A stretch of DNA of 44,041 bases from NCBI GenBank assembly GCA_004352715.1, contig SCFE01000067.1, positions 1,030,086-1,074,126 on the forward strand, read 5' to 3'. The notes under the pieces are model-generated. The model was not told the DNA's origin and did not search any database. It saw only the letters and a program-made list of their open reading frames with translations. The stretch is from Hofstenia miamia. Taxonomy: Eukaryota > Xenacoelomorpha > Acoela. The position numbers were made by a program, and so were the translations under genes. Below, piece after piece: positions 30,424-40,639 of the stretch (position 1 is its first letter; each line of letters opens with the position of its first letter).

Positions 30424-31067
30424 GTAAATGGCTTAATGCATTTCTGATGGCCATTTCCTTGGTGAATGTGGAAGTGCCATCATATTTTAGAATGAAGATG
30501 GAAACTTGAAGGCTCTACAATGCTAAACTTTGTCACAGAAAGTCACTGTGGTAATGTAAGCTTTTACAATTTATACACAATTGCTAAAGAAGTAGCTGTT
30601 TTGATTAATATTAATGCACTTGGAAACATGCTCTAATGCAAATAATACATCATATTTGGGTTTTTGATCTATGAATTGTTTTCCTTAAACATGGTGTTGC
30701 ATAATTAAGGGTGTTGCTACAATGAACATGTATATTAACAGAAGTAAATATGTCAGTTTGCCTAACAATTAAAAACTTTGTCAAAAAATTAATTGCTCAA
30801 TTTAGTTTTATCAAAAACATTTATTGCCTTCAATTATATCACTTTGCCTAAATCCTAGAAATCAAAAATAAAAACTGTCAAAAAATTAATTTGTTCAATT
30901 AAGTTTTGTCAAAAATATTTTGTCGCTAGATGGCGTCCAATAGAATCACTTCATTTCCACATGGCAAATAGCCACAGGTGTTATGAGAACTTCAGGGTGT
31001 CCCATTGGAACCTCCTCTGTCCATTCTTAACTACTTGCGTGATCAATCACATAGTCTAACCATGGCA
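30424..31067 (-). repeat. Right arm of the 6.2-kb element
   Basis: Inverse of the left arm. It contains a local duplication: the text AACTTTGTCAAAAAATTAAT recurs, slightly changed, about 100 bp later, where the left arm has one copy. Confidence 0.85.
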
Positions 31068-31344
31068 TAAGAAAGCAACTAATGTTGCTATTTTAGATGT
31101 GAAGCTAAAGAGATATATAATTGATTACAATACATATTGCAGTACAAACCTGAAATGAAATTATATAGGTTTTGCAATTCAATAAATCAAAATTTTCTCA
31201 ATTGGAAAAAAGCTCAAAATGTGAGCAAAGCAAGCCTTTTGAGTATGTTTTTTAAATTACATAGACCTCTTGATCACCAATTCAAAGAATACATCAAAAT
31301 CACCCCTCAATCTTGTGACAGATTAATAACTCTTTGGTAGCCTA
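31068..31344. other. Right half of the interrupted duplicate, then spacer
   Basis: 31,068-31,195 continues the ~197-bp sequence of 24,652-24,848 (TTGCTATTTTAGATGTGAAG against TTGCTATTTTAGCTGTGAAG). The rest has no recognised content. Confidence 0.6.
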
Positions 31345-32792
31345 CAGGTTTTCACTAACTGGACATTTCACTAACTCAATATTTCATTAATTGAAAAAAT
31401 GAATTAGTATGAAATTATTTTATGTAAAATAACTCTGCACTTGTAATACCTACAAATGCTACACTGCAGTTTATGATGTACTTTATGAATAATTTTTTGA
31501 ATATGGTATTTTAATAAATTTTTAAATTTTGACATACTTTCTGAATTTGATTTTTGAATTTTATTGTGAATGTAGTATTGCAATGACTACACTTTATTTA
31601 TCACAAACAGTTGTGAAATGGTATCACACCAATGTCTTGTAGTGAGTTATGGGAAATTATTGATTTTAATCCAATCTGTTTGATAATTTTATGTTAGGAG
31701 ACATTTGATGTAGTTCTATTGATGTTTATATTTGGTAAATTATTGTACAATGAATTAATATATAATTACAAAATAGAAATAATATGTAAAATATGCTAGA
31801 TTTGTTTGATGGTATCAATAATCCAAGAACATAGGATTCTAAAATATGTCAGTGGCATATTTGAATAGAAATTGGTACATTTTATGTTTCATGATATGAA
31901 TAAAAGCTTCATTAGTATGGCAAGAATCATTGTTCTAATTAAATTCACAAAGCAAAAACAAAATTTGCACTTAAAATATTTGATAATGAATATGGTTAAA
32001 AACAAAATCTGCAGATTCCTGGTCCTGCTCTTTCTATGAGCATTAGCTGCTCAGTGGCAGGGGTTTCATGAAGTAGCTAACCTTACTCATTGCTACCAGG
32101 CAGTGATGTAAATTTTAGTTCTGTNATGTAATATTTCTATTTTCACCAAACACGTTTTTGTTTTAAACAATTTTATGTTAATGATTTATTTTATTCGCCT
32201 ATATACATGATGTAATATTTCTATTTTCACCAAACACACTTTTGTTTTATAACTATTTTTATATGTTAATAGTATATTCACCTACATATGTTGATGTAAT
32301 ATTTCTATTTTACCAAACACACTTTTGTTTTAAAATGATTTTTGTTTGTTAATGGTTTACTNAGTGATGTAAATTTTAGTTCTGTAAGTTCACCATGGTA
32401 TAATTCTGTTAAGCTAGCCCAACTTTATTTATAAATATTTCAAATTATAATTTGCTTAAAATATGGTTTTTCACCTAAGCATGGTGATTAATCTATACTT
32501 GCAAAGAAAACTTTTAATAAAGATTCTTGACTTTCTCATATGAAAATGCAAAACATCTCTTATATAGGAATTAACACCTCCTCCTTTGGTATTTATAGGC
32601 ATAGCTGAAGCAGGTCTATTGTTTTTCACTTCCAAGTAAATCATGATAAATGGCTTAGAAGATTTACAATATTTAGGTCATTTTAATTATATTCTAATTG
32701 GACTTCTAGTTAGCAAAAACTCTAGTAATTGAAATGTCTAGTTACTGAAATGTCTGGTTAATGAAATATCCAGTTAGTGAAACACTTTACCT
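31345..32792. mobile_element. Pogo-like non-autonomous element with subrepeat ends, TA flanks
   Basis: The left end starts CAGGTTTTCACTAACTGGAC; the right end, reversed, starts AGGTAAAGTGTTTCACTAAC. Each end contains two to four 16-bp subrepeats of the form ACTAACTGGACATTTC. TA lies directly outside both ends (31,343-31,344 and 32,793-32,794). Inverted ends built from GTTAACTGGACA-like subrepeats and TA duplication are usual for pogo/Tigger-type elements. No transposase is present. The inserted patch at 32,126-32,361 lies inside it. Confidence 0.45.
32102..32385 (-). other. Minisatellite patch between single N bases, with a 23-bp duplicated flank
   Basis: AGTGATGTAAATTTTAGTTC… (23 bp) occurs at 32,102-32,124 and again at 32,363-32,385. 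Between them, bounded by N at 32,125 and N at 32,362, lie three inverted copies of the minisatellite of 25.7-26.5 kb. This looks like gap filling or a merged allele, not ordinary sequence. Confidence 0.75.
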
Positions 32793-32796
32793 TAAT

Positions 32797-33835
32797 TTAT
32801 TTCTTTAAACTGTATTTTGATTAGTTTTCTATGTAGTTAAGATCATTGAAATATGGAATTGCAAGTAAATAAATGTAAATTTGTTCTATAACTATAAACA
32901 TTGATGTTAGCCATTTGCATTTAGTAAAATTCACCAGTCCTTTGAAACTCTGCTTAGATTTAAAATTCAATTATGTTCATTATTTTTGTAGTTTGTAGTT
33001 GATTGTAAGATACCTAATTTTTTAGCATTTATTTTTTATTTGTTTTGCTAATTTTTTATTATATATGAAATGGATTTCCCAATCAGATAGTATTTATTGT
33101 ATATGCTGGCAGCCTATTCTATACCTTTTAGCAGTAATTGAGAGGTGTTTTTTACTTTGAAAATTTTGAATGCAATTTTTATATATTGTAACATCAGTCA
33201 ATAGCTGTTGTTATTTATTGGCCAGCTCATGTGCTTTTTGTGTTGACTAGTGACTAGTTGTTTTCATGTTTGTACATATTGTAAATACAAATTGTATGTA
33301 AGTCACCCAAGCATCTGTAAATAGAGAAATAGTTTTCTTGTTTGCTAGAATTACTATTGCTCTAGTATATGTTCACCTCAGTGACCTTCTGCTTTGACAC
33401 TAAGTCCTCTGGCAAAGTTCTTTCTAGATTCAACCCAGTGATTCTACAATATATTTTACAAACCCAGGCAACAGTGTCTGTTCAGGGTTACATAAAGAAT
33501 ACACTGTGATTTATTTACATGTTTGGACAAATTCTGCTGCAAATCTGTAATGATATTAGTCTGAAGTAAATATGACACAAAGCAAATTAGCATTTATATA
33601 TTCACTATGAATTATGAAAGTACACAGCACAAGGCATGCAAATCTTTTATAATCAGGTTAGATCTAAAGAATTTTAGGGGTAAAATATACATATATAATA
33701 TGTAATTGGTAACTGTCAATGCTTATAATTATAGCACATATTTACATTTATTTACTTACAATTCCATATTTCAGCAATCTTAACATAGAAAACTAATCAA
33801 AATACAGTTTAAAGAAATACATACATTTATAAAAA
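32797..33835. mobile_element. Non-autonomous element with ~84-bp terminal inverted repeats
   Basis: 32,797-32,880 and 33,739-33,835 are inverted copies of each other (TTTCTTTAAACTGTATTTTG at the outer end, AAGTAAATAAATGTAAAT at the inner end), about 90% alike by eye. The interior carries the block that recurs inverted at 39.8-40.1 kb. No clear target duplication; class unknown. Confidence 0.5.
33175..33600 (+). repeat. Dispersed repeat, copy 1
   Basis: Matches 39,790-40,075 in inverse orientation. Shared blocks include TAAATAGAGAAATAGTTT (approximately), CTAGTATATGTTCACCTCAG and ACATGTTTGGACAAATTCT. Copy 1 has about 115 bp between CACTAAGTCCT and ACATGTTTGG that copy 2 lacks. Confidence 0.7.
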
Positions 33836-34181
33836 TTACAATTTCATTGAAATCATGTCTCTAATGATATTTAATATTTAGTGATATCAGACTTGGGGGA
33901 AATTTTGTTAAAATGTCCACAGTTTTAATAATAATGAATTTGCACCCATATGAGCTTTTAGTTAATTGTGACATAACATATTTGCATTGACTTCAATGAT
34001 ATTTGAGTTCTTTTCCCTTCACATCTGAGAATGATGAATTTTTATCTGAATTTATAGCAATAAATTAAGAATAGGCATATAATATAATGAGTAGACTTAA
34101 ATATTTTGAATTTTTTGTAAAACTTGTTAACATGTGAAAAACCAGGAATCTCAGTGATCTGTTCAATTGCCAGTTTAATAA

Positions 34182-34287
34182 GGCTATGGTCAGACTATAT
34201 GATGGGCATCAAAATCAGATACACAATCATGTCACATTGCTCATTTTCAGTGTGGTTATTTACCAATCACATAGCCTAACTGTAGCA
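34182..34287. mobile_element. 106-bp MITE related to the ends of the 6.2-kb element
   Basis: Starts GGCTATGGTCAGACTATATG and ends CACATAGCCTAACTGTAGCA, with TAA on both sides (34,179-34,181 and 34,288-34,290). Its whole length also resembles the first ~105 bp of the 6.2-kb element (ACATTGCTCATTTTCAGTGTGG against ACATTGCTAATTATCTTAGTGG). Confidence 0.6.
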
Positions 34288-34754
34288 TAAGGCTTACATT
34301 TTTTCATATTTAATGAATATTTTCCTAATGTAAGCTGTCAGCTATATCCAATCATTCTGTAAATGTAAGTACTCAAGTAATTTATAAAGAAGTCATGACA
34401 AAGTATATACTGCTTGTCATTAATTGTAGAATTCAGTTATGAATTGAAAATTTGTGTATTTTGAAATAAAGAAATCTGAAGCATCAAGAGTATTGCTGCA
34501 GGTTACTGCAAGGTGTGTAGCTTTCCTTGAATTTATGACATGGTTATAATTGGAGTTAATTTTATAAGGAATTTGAGATATATGCAAGAGCAAACCTGTG
34601 TCTTACTTAAGGTCAAATTTAATTAAATGCTTAATAATGCTTAAAATGCTCCTGTAATAACCTTCAACAAATCATTTTACTTTTGTCACAAGTTCAGGTA
34701 TCACTTCTGTACTGCATAATTTTACAATGCTTCTGACAATGTGATACATCATTT

Positions 34755-35065
34755 ATTACAATATGGAAAAGCATGTGTCACACCTTTCCATATAACTCTA
34801 TATGAAGAAAAGTTTGAGTCTATTTTCAGAACTTGCCACCAATTACTTAGAAAACTACTAATTAACATTATTCAATCCAAGCTCAACATATACTCTTCCA
34901 ATTTATGAACTATAAATGTGTTGTCAAATGCCTTTGAAATATCTAAAAACAAAACAACAATGAAATTTGAATATGTTCATGCCAGTCTTTAACTACTAAT
35001 AAAAGTGCACCTGTAAATGCTTTAGCTTTCCTAAAACTGCATTGATGAGATTCAATTAAACTATT
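34755..35065 (-). pseudogene. LINE reverse transcriptase fragment
   Basis: Minus strand: HQCSFRKAKAFTGALLLVVK, DWHEHIQI, a frameshift, then FLDISKAFDN (motif A, with its catalytic Asp), IVHKLEEYML, a stop, FLSNWWQVLKIDSNFSS and WKGVTHAF where the motif B Gly-x-x-Gln-Gly would be. The order and spacing match the Jockey/CR1-type RT. Only about 100 codons survive and no YxDD box is present. Confidence 0.65.
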
Positions 35066-35982
35066 TTAATCAAAATACTTTTGCATTTGTTGTATAAATT
35101 TCTTTCAAATATTTTGACAAAGATGTGTGTTACTCATATTGGCATACCACTACTGCTACTACAAGACTTTATGACCAGTCATGTACATTACAAAACACAT
35201 ATAAATTATGATAATAATCCCAAAACCATATATATCAGAAGCTTTAATAAAGCACTAGCAACAGGTAAAAGAACTGTGCAGCTTATTTAATTTATTAGTA
35301 AATAATGACAGAAGAGAAATTGTTTGTAGATGTGGCAGTCATAGCTTTGTGAGAGGTATTTATAGAAATGGGACTGGATCTGGTGCTTAGCTAAAATGCT
35401 TCATCAAACACTGAAATCAATAAAATATATTTTTAGTGTGCAGCCCAGCATTAATAATTTAAGATCTCATTGAAAAAGTCAATGTTGTTAATTTGCAACA
35501 GTAGTGACATTGGAAGAAGCTGTATCTTAACAAGGCAGATATAATAAGTAAGTAAACAACCATACAGTATCCAGTTTATTTACACTGGGTATCAGATGTT
35601 CTAAGCAAAATATATCTCTATGTTTTGCACACCAAGCAGATAAACAGAGAAAGGTACTATGTCCCAATGAGTTAAGTACTACTGCAAAATCTTGAAGAAG
35701 TCTACCTAGAATATGGTCAAAATTTTATTTTTCTCTAAGAAATTGATATTAGAAAAAACATGATCAAGCTCAAAATTTTTCTAGAAAACGCGAACTTGAA
35801 ACGCAAAAACTCAAACTTGGACCAAGTAAACAATCCAACTCAACCCTGGTCATGTCATTTGCATTTTAATTTCCCAAATTTCCTAGAAATAAGGTTTTAG
35901 CGCCCCCAGTGACTCGAAATATTATCAAATTTATGCAACGCCATTTTGAAAATTGATATATTATATTTTGCCGCATTCTATA
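35066..35982. other. AT-rich DNA, no gene
   Basis: No supported coding frame. One stretch at about 35,765-35,840 (GCGAACTTGAAACGCAAAAA) recalls the ACTCGA-rich body of the hAT-like insert at 37.1 kb, without clear ends. Confidence 0.4.
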
Positions 35983-35990
35983 TTTTAGTG

Positions 35991-36316
35991 CAGGAAATTC
36001 GAGACTTTAATATTTTAGTCTCAGTCTCAAAAAAGTAAGTCTAAAGTCTTGGTCTCAGTCTCGAAGAAACTGAAAAGAAAATTTCGTCTCAAATCGAGAC
36101 TTTTGTGGTAAACTGCAAATATAAAGCCTAATTTTTAAAATGAATAATAATTTCTAGCTTGTTTAAAATTGTTTAGTTTGGCCAATGGTTGTGTAATCTT
36201 CAAGTTTCAAAAAAGTCTCCAGTCTCATTATTTAATTGAAAAAGTCTAGTTTTTCGTCTCAAAAATAAAAATCTCGGTCTCATTCTCAAAGTCTCGGTCT
36301 CGTCTCGAATTCCCTG
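35991..36316. mobile_element. hAT-type MITE with perfect 8-bp target duplication
   Basis: Ends CAGGAAATTCGAGAC and GTCTCGAATTCCCTG, inverted copies that begin with CAGG, as hAT elements do. TTTTAGTG flanks both sides exactly (35,983-35,990 and 36,317-36,324); 8 bp is the hAT duplication length. The 326-bp body is made largely of GTCTCGGTCTC-like words on both arms, so most of it could fold into a hairpin. Confidence 0.85.
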
Positions 36317-36476
36317 TTTTAGTGCTTCTAGAATATGATCTAATAGTTTACTTATAAAAACAATGCAAGGTTCTTGTATGCTTAATTTCTAAACGATTAG
36401 AGATAAAAATGTCGTTAGCAAATAAATTTTCATTTTTACTAATTCATTGACAGTTTTTTCTAAGATGCATATTAAT

Positions 36477-37892
36477 GGCGAACTTGTAGAATAGCGACGT
36501 GGACAAAATAAACACTAATTTAGGTTCAAAAACGATAGAAAATACAATAAAATACTCAAAAAGTTTAAAATATAATCGATTTAAACCGATAACATGTCAT
36601 AATTCAGCATATTTGCAGCACGCGATATCACGCGGTATATATTTAAGCAATGTAGCATATAAAACCACGAAGTCATATAATATCTATCTTTAACTAAAAA
36701 ATAACCAAATATAATGGTATAATTAAGCAAATCTATAAACTTGGTTTAAATCAAGTTTTGATATTTAGTAAATTTCTTCATTAATGGGAAGGCTATTGCA
36801 ATTTTCAGCGAAAACAAATTTCACCAAAAAACACTATTACAATGCAATTTTTCATACACTATAACGATTATATATTAAAATGATATGAATTGTCAAAAAC
36901 TTTACATTTATATATATGGGGGTGATGGTTTCGTCAGGCATTCGCTAGAAGCCCCAATCTTATTCAGAATCTAGCAATATCACTAAACAAAAATTTGATT
37001 ATTTTATTGACTAAATAATAAACAAACCTTAATAAACCTTTGTTTGTAATATAATGAAATGAAAATTGTGGTTAATATTACAATTCTGAAAATCCATATT
37101 AATGTATTAAATTGAATTTTAATATAACTCTATAAGGGTTTTCGAGTACTCAGAATGTTAAGAATTCGAACTTGAAAAAGCGCAAAACTCGATCGGAAAA
37201 ACTCGAAAGAGAAATCATCAAAACTCGAACTCGATCGAAAATACGGTTAAAATTAAATTATTTTTAATTTCAATTTCTTTACCAATCACAAATAACTATT
37301 TTTTAGCATATTATAACTATACAATAAATGATTTTACCCAAACAACTCGGAATTAGACGAAAACTCGCTCGAACTCGGAATTTTCTTTAATAAAATACTC
37401 GAACTCGCAAGTTAAAAACTCAAACTCGGTTCGAGCAACTCGCACTCGATTTGAAAACCCTAAACTGTATTATTATACAAATTTGTAATCAAAAATTGTG
37501 ATCAATTGAATTCATATGTATTTTGCTTGTAAAAGCGAAAAAGGACACTTGTTATTCCAATTAATGAAGATATTTCACTTCAGATAGACTTCATTTAAAT
37601 CAAAAGTTTATAGATTTTCTTAAACATACTGTTATATATTGAAATTTTCTATTTAAAGATAATTATTTTTACATTACTTCGTGGTTTTATATGCTATGTT
37701 GCTTAAATATATACCGCGTGCTATCGTGTGCTGCAAATATGCTGGATTATGACAAGTTATCGGTTTATATCGATTATATTTTATACTTTTTGAGTATTTT
37801 ATTGCATTTCCTATCGTTTTTTACCCTAAAGTAGTGTTTTCTTTGTCCCCGTGTTACGCGTGCTCCGCGTGTCGCTATTCTACAAGTTCGCC
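36477..37892. mobile_element. Mutator-like non-autonomous element with ~210-bp TIRs and 9-bp target duplication
   Basis: The left arm, 36,477-36,690, starts GGCGAACTTGTAGAATAGCG. The right arm, 37,676-37,892, ends CGCTATTCTACAAGTTCGCC. The arms share CGATTTAAACCGATAA-type and TTTAAGCAATGTAGCATAT-type blocks. Flanks are CATATTAAT (36,468-36,476) and CATATCAAT (37,893-37,901), a 9-bp duplication with one difference. Long TIRs with 9-bp duplications are typical of Mutator-like elements. No transposase is present, and a hAT-like insert sits inside. Confidence 0.75.
37135..37461. mobile_element. hAT-like insert nested in the Mutator-like element
   Basis: Starts AGGGTTTTCGAGTACTCAG and ends ACTCGATTTGAAAACCCT, inverted at the termini. 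The body repeats AACTCGAACTCG and similar words. A possible degenerate 8-bp duplication (ACTCTATA / ACTGTATT) flanks it; the match is imperfect. Confidence 0.5.
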
Positions 37893-38157
37893 CATATCAA
37901 TATCTTTAGGAGGATTTATTTAATAGTCTGTTTACTGCTTCTTAAAATGATATAATCTTACTGCTTTACCGAATCCTCTTTTACTTGAATTGCATTTACA
38001 CGGCGTGGCATTATTTAATACCTTTGACAGACGTAACAATTTCATGTTAAATTCATAAAGACGACACAAAGTTCTGGAAATAATGATAACAGACGAATTA
38101 TGCTACTATTTTCGTCAAAAACAAACATTGACATTTCGTTTTAATTATTTGCATTAA

Positions 38158-39262
38158 GCCCTTACAACCCAGTACGCACTATTGCGGCATTTTATGCATT
38201 TAAATATATTTCCTTTGCAGAAGACGGGAGTTGCAAATGGTAATAAAAAACATTGATTGTAGTCTTATACATAGTGAATTTGTTGAATAATTGAATACAT
38301 TAGCCCATGTAATCGTGGCTTTACTAAGGCTGCCATTGTGTACGTTAGAAGTAAAGAATACCTATCAACTACACAGCAGAACACTAATTATGAGTCCTAC
38401 GCAGCTACATCTACCCTGAATTGATACCTGGAGGATTGCATGATTGACAGAAAAGACTAAAGTGCAAGTAATGTGTAAGACAAGGAACACTGAAGGATGC
38501 ACAATGCTTTCCCTTCATTATCAAGAGCAAAAATTACTGTAATGCTGAAAAAATATAATGATATAAAGATTCACGAAAGCTTGCTAGACGAAAGATACGC
38601 GTGGATTTCGTAAATGATCTCACACCAGTTTTAACTGGCTGTTAGAGTTGGATACCTAAGCTTCAATGTAAATACTTTGACTTTTTGTTTCTCTTAGTAC
38701 TATCGCATTACCAGATAATTGGTATAATGTTCAACAAATTTTGCGAATAATGGCCACTAGCATCTATGTAGTGATGTTTCTAAGTAAAATCAAGCAGGTG
38801 ACAATTTATTAAACTCATGAAAGATATTAAAAAGTTACAACAATGCACTAATATATTTTAAATACATAAAAAATTTGCTACAATTCTCACATTACATCTA
38901 AATTCGGGGATTCTTATTTGTTTATAAAATACACTTGAAAAGAATTACTATAAAAATCCCAAAATGATGAGGGCGAGAAATTTAGGATTTTTCTCTGTTA
39001 TCATTTACGCATATTTTATAATTTCTCCACATTTAGAACTCCAAGTGTTGGCAAATTGGCTAAAAACATATTTTAATACAAATACACAATACAGATGCAC
39101 TGGATGAATGTCAATCTCTTCTTTCATGTTTCAAACACATCACTATAAATTTTTCGTATTGAAAATAAATAAATTTTGTGAAAATAAATATTTATCTGTG
39201 TTTTGTATCCTTTTTAGGCTACTGGTTTGTTTTTTTTCCGATTAACTTTGGCCTGCAAAGGG
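38158..39262. mobile_element. Possible piggyBac-like MITE between TTAA sites
   Basis: The left side reads TTAA-GCCCTTACAACCC. The right side, reversed, reads TTAA-CCCTTTGCAGGCC. Both abut TTAA (38,154-38,157 and 39,263-39,266), the piggyBac target, and start with CCCTT. The ends agree only partly and the interior has no transposase. Confidence 0.3.
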
Positions 39263-39789
39263 TTAATGGTGCATCGCATCAATGTTAGAATATCTTTATA
39301 TACGACATCTGTTATAAATAGCAAGTTCTAAAACTTCTTTAAATTCTTTCAATTATTACTTTTCTTTTCCACTCAAGAGATTGTGATTGCTAATAAGTAT
39401 CACTTCGATTAAAAAATTCCGTAATTTAACAACACTTGTCCAACAAATCAATTTCGTGCTTCAAAAGAGCCCTAGATCACTATTACAGACTATTTGGAAT
39501 GAATATTTATAATTCATTCTGAAAATGTTTCACTTCCAATTGCATTTATTTCTACAAAGCATTTACTCTCGAAAAATTTTACAACACTTTGTGTGGTCTA
39601 AACAAATTATACGTAATAATTAAGTCATATTGTACATCTCTCTAAGTAAATATTTGTGCCGCATTTATATTGGATTACTTATATAATCAATTTCCAAATG
39701 AACCTCTCTATCTCAAAGAAAACAGTGATGCAACAAAATTTAGTTTGGCAATCTAAATAACTTCCCTAACAAAATAATATTTAGCAAAA

Positions 39790-40075
39790 GCAGTGGCCAA
39801 CATTTAAAAGCTTCCCGAATATTATTTGCACAATTTCGAGAATTTGTCCAAACATGTCAAGGACTTAGTGTCAAACCAGAAGGTCGCTGAGGTGAACATA
39901 TACTAGAGCAACAGTGATTCTAGCAAACAAGAGAACATGGTTAAACTATTTCTCCATTTACAGATGCTTGGGTGTCTTATATACAATGCGTATTTACAAT
40001 ATTTACAAACATGAAAAAAACTAGTCAACACGAAAAGTGCGTGATCTGGCCGATAAATAACAACAACTACCGACT
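39790..40075 (-). repeat. Dispersed repeat, copy 2 (inverted)
   Basis: Reads CTGAGGTGAACATATACTAG and ACAGATGCTTGGGTGTCTTA on the plus strand, the reverse complement of copy 1 text. About 6.3 kb separates the two copies. No 84-bp TIRs are seen around this copy. Confidence 0.7.
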
Positions 40076-40639
40076 GATTTTACAAGAGTATTAAGTCGGA
40101 TGCCTCTAAAATTTAATGAATTTGTATAGAACAGACTTGCAAAGGTTCACGTGGTTAACGTAGCAACTTTCAAATGACAGATTCAATATTATTTTGCGAC
40201 AGTTCATTACATATCATTAAAAGAACAGTTTTCATCGTACATGTAGTTCATTAAAATTCTACATAAATCTTATAGCAACATTTAAAACGAATGCATTCCG
40301 ACATTTGAATATGTAATTTTAATAGTTTCATCATCTTTTCCTGTGAAATTTCTTTACACGTCATTCCAAACAGACAATTTCTGCTACCACTCCTCAACAA
40401 TCAAACTTCGCAGTGTGTCAAAGAAATTTTTTTATTGTTTTCAAATAGTTTTACATTTTACAGGAGCCAGTTTTTGATCTTGATTTTAAATCAAGAAAAG
40501 ATTTTATTAAATGCGTTGCAGTTTTAGCTAAATGAGATTTTTTATTTTTTAGTTTAAATTTTTTAACCAATTATAAAATTAAGAAACAAATATTTTTAAA
40601 CAAGGCACCATTGCACAACTAAATTTAATCAAATTTATT
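40076..40639. other. AT-rich DNA, no gene
   Basis: Nothing seen except a 17-base palindrome at about 40,476-40,495 (CTTGATTTTAAATCAAG). Confidence 0.4.

Larger units (their letters stand above)
24912..31067. mobile_element. 6.2-kb element with ~0.6-kb inverted arms and TAA target duplication
   Basis: The left end GGCTATGGTTAGACTACATG and the right end, reversed (TGCCATGGTTAGACTATGTG), match. TAA flanks both (24,909-24,911 and 31,068-31,070), and the neighbouring duplicate has a single TAA at 24,709-24,711. The arms at 24,912-25,524 and 30,424-31,067 are inverted copies over their length, with a ~70-bp extra segment in the left and a ~100-bp internal duplication in the right. The loop holds a minisatellite, AT-rich DNA, a 1000-N gap and a mariner-type transposase. 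A TWA duplication suggests PIF/Harbinger, whereas the transposase is of another superfamily with TA duplications. It may therefore be a fold-back element carrying a nested mariner, or an unusual mariner relative. Confidence 0.65.

Noticed and set aside
40470-40500. Short palindrome around TTTTAAA as a terminator or binding site
   Set aside because: It is a 17-base AT palindrome in AT-rich DNA, with nothing nearby to give it meaning.
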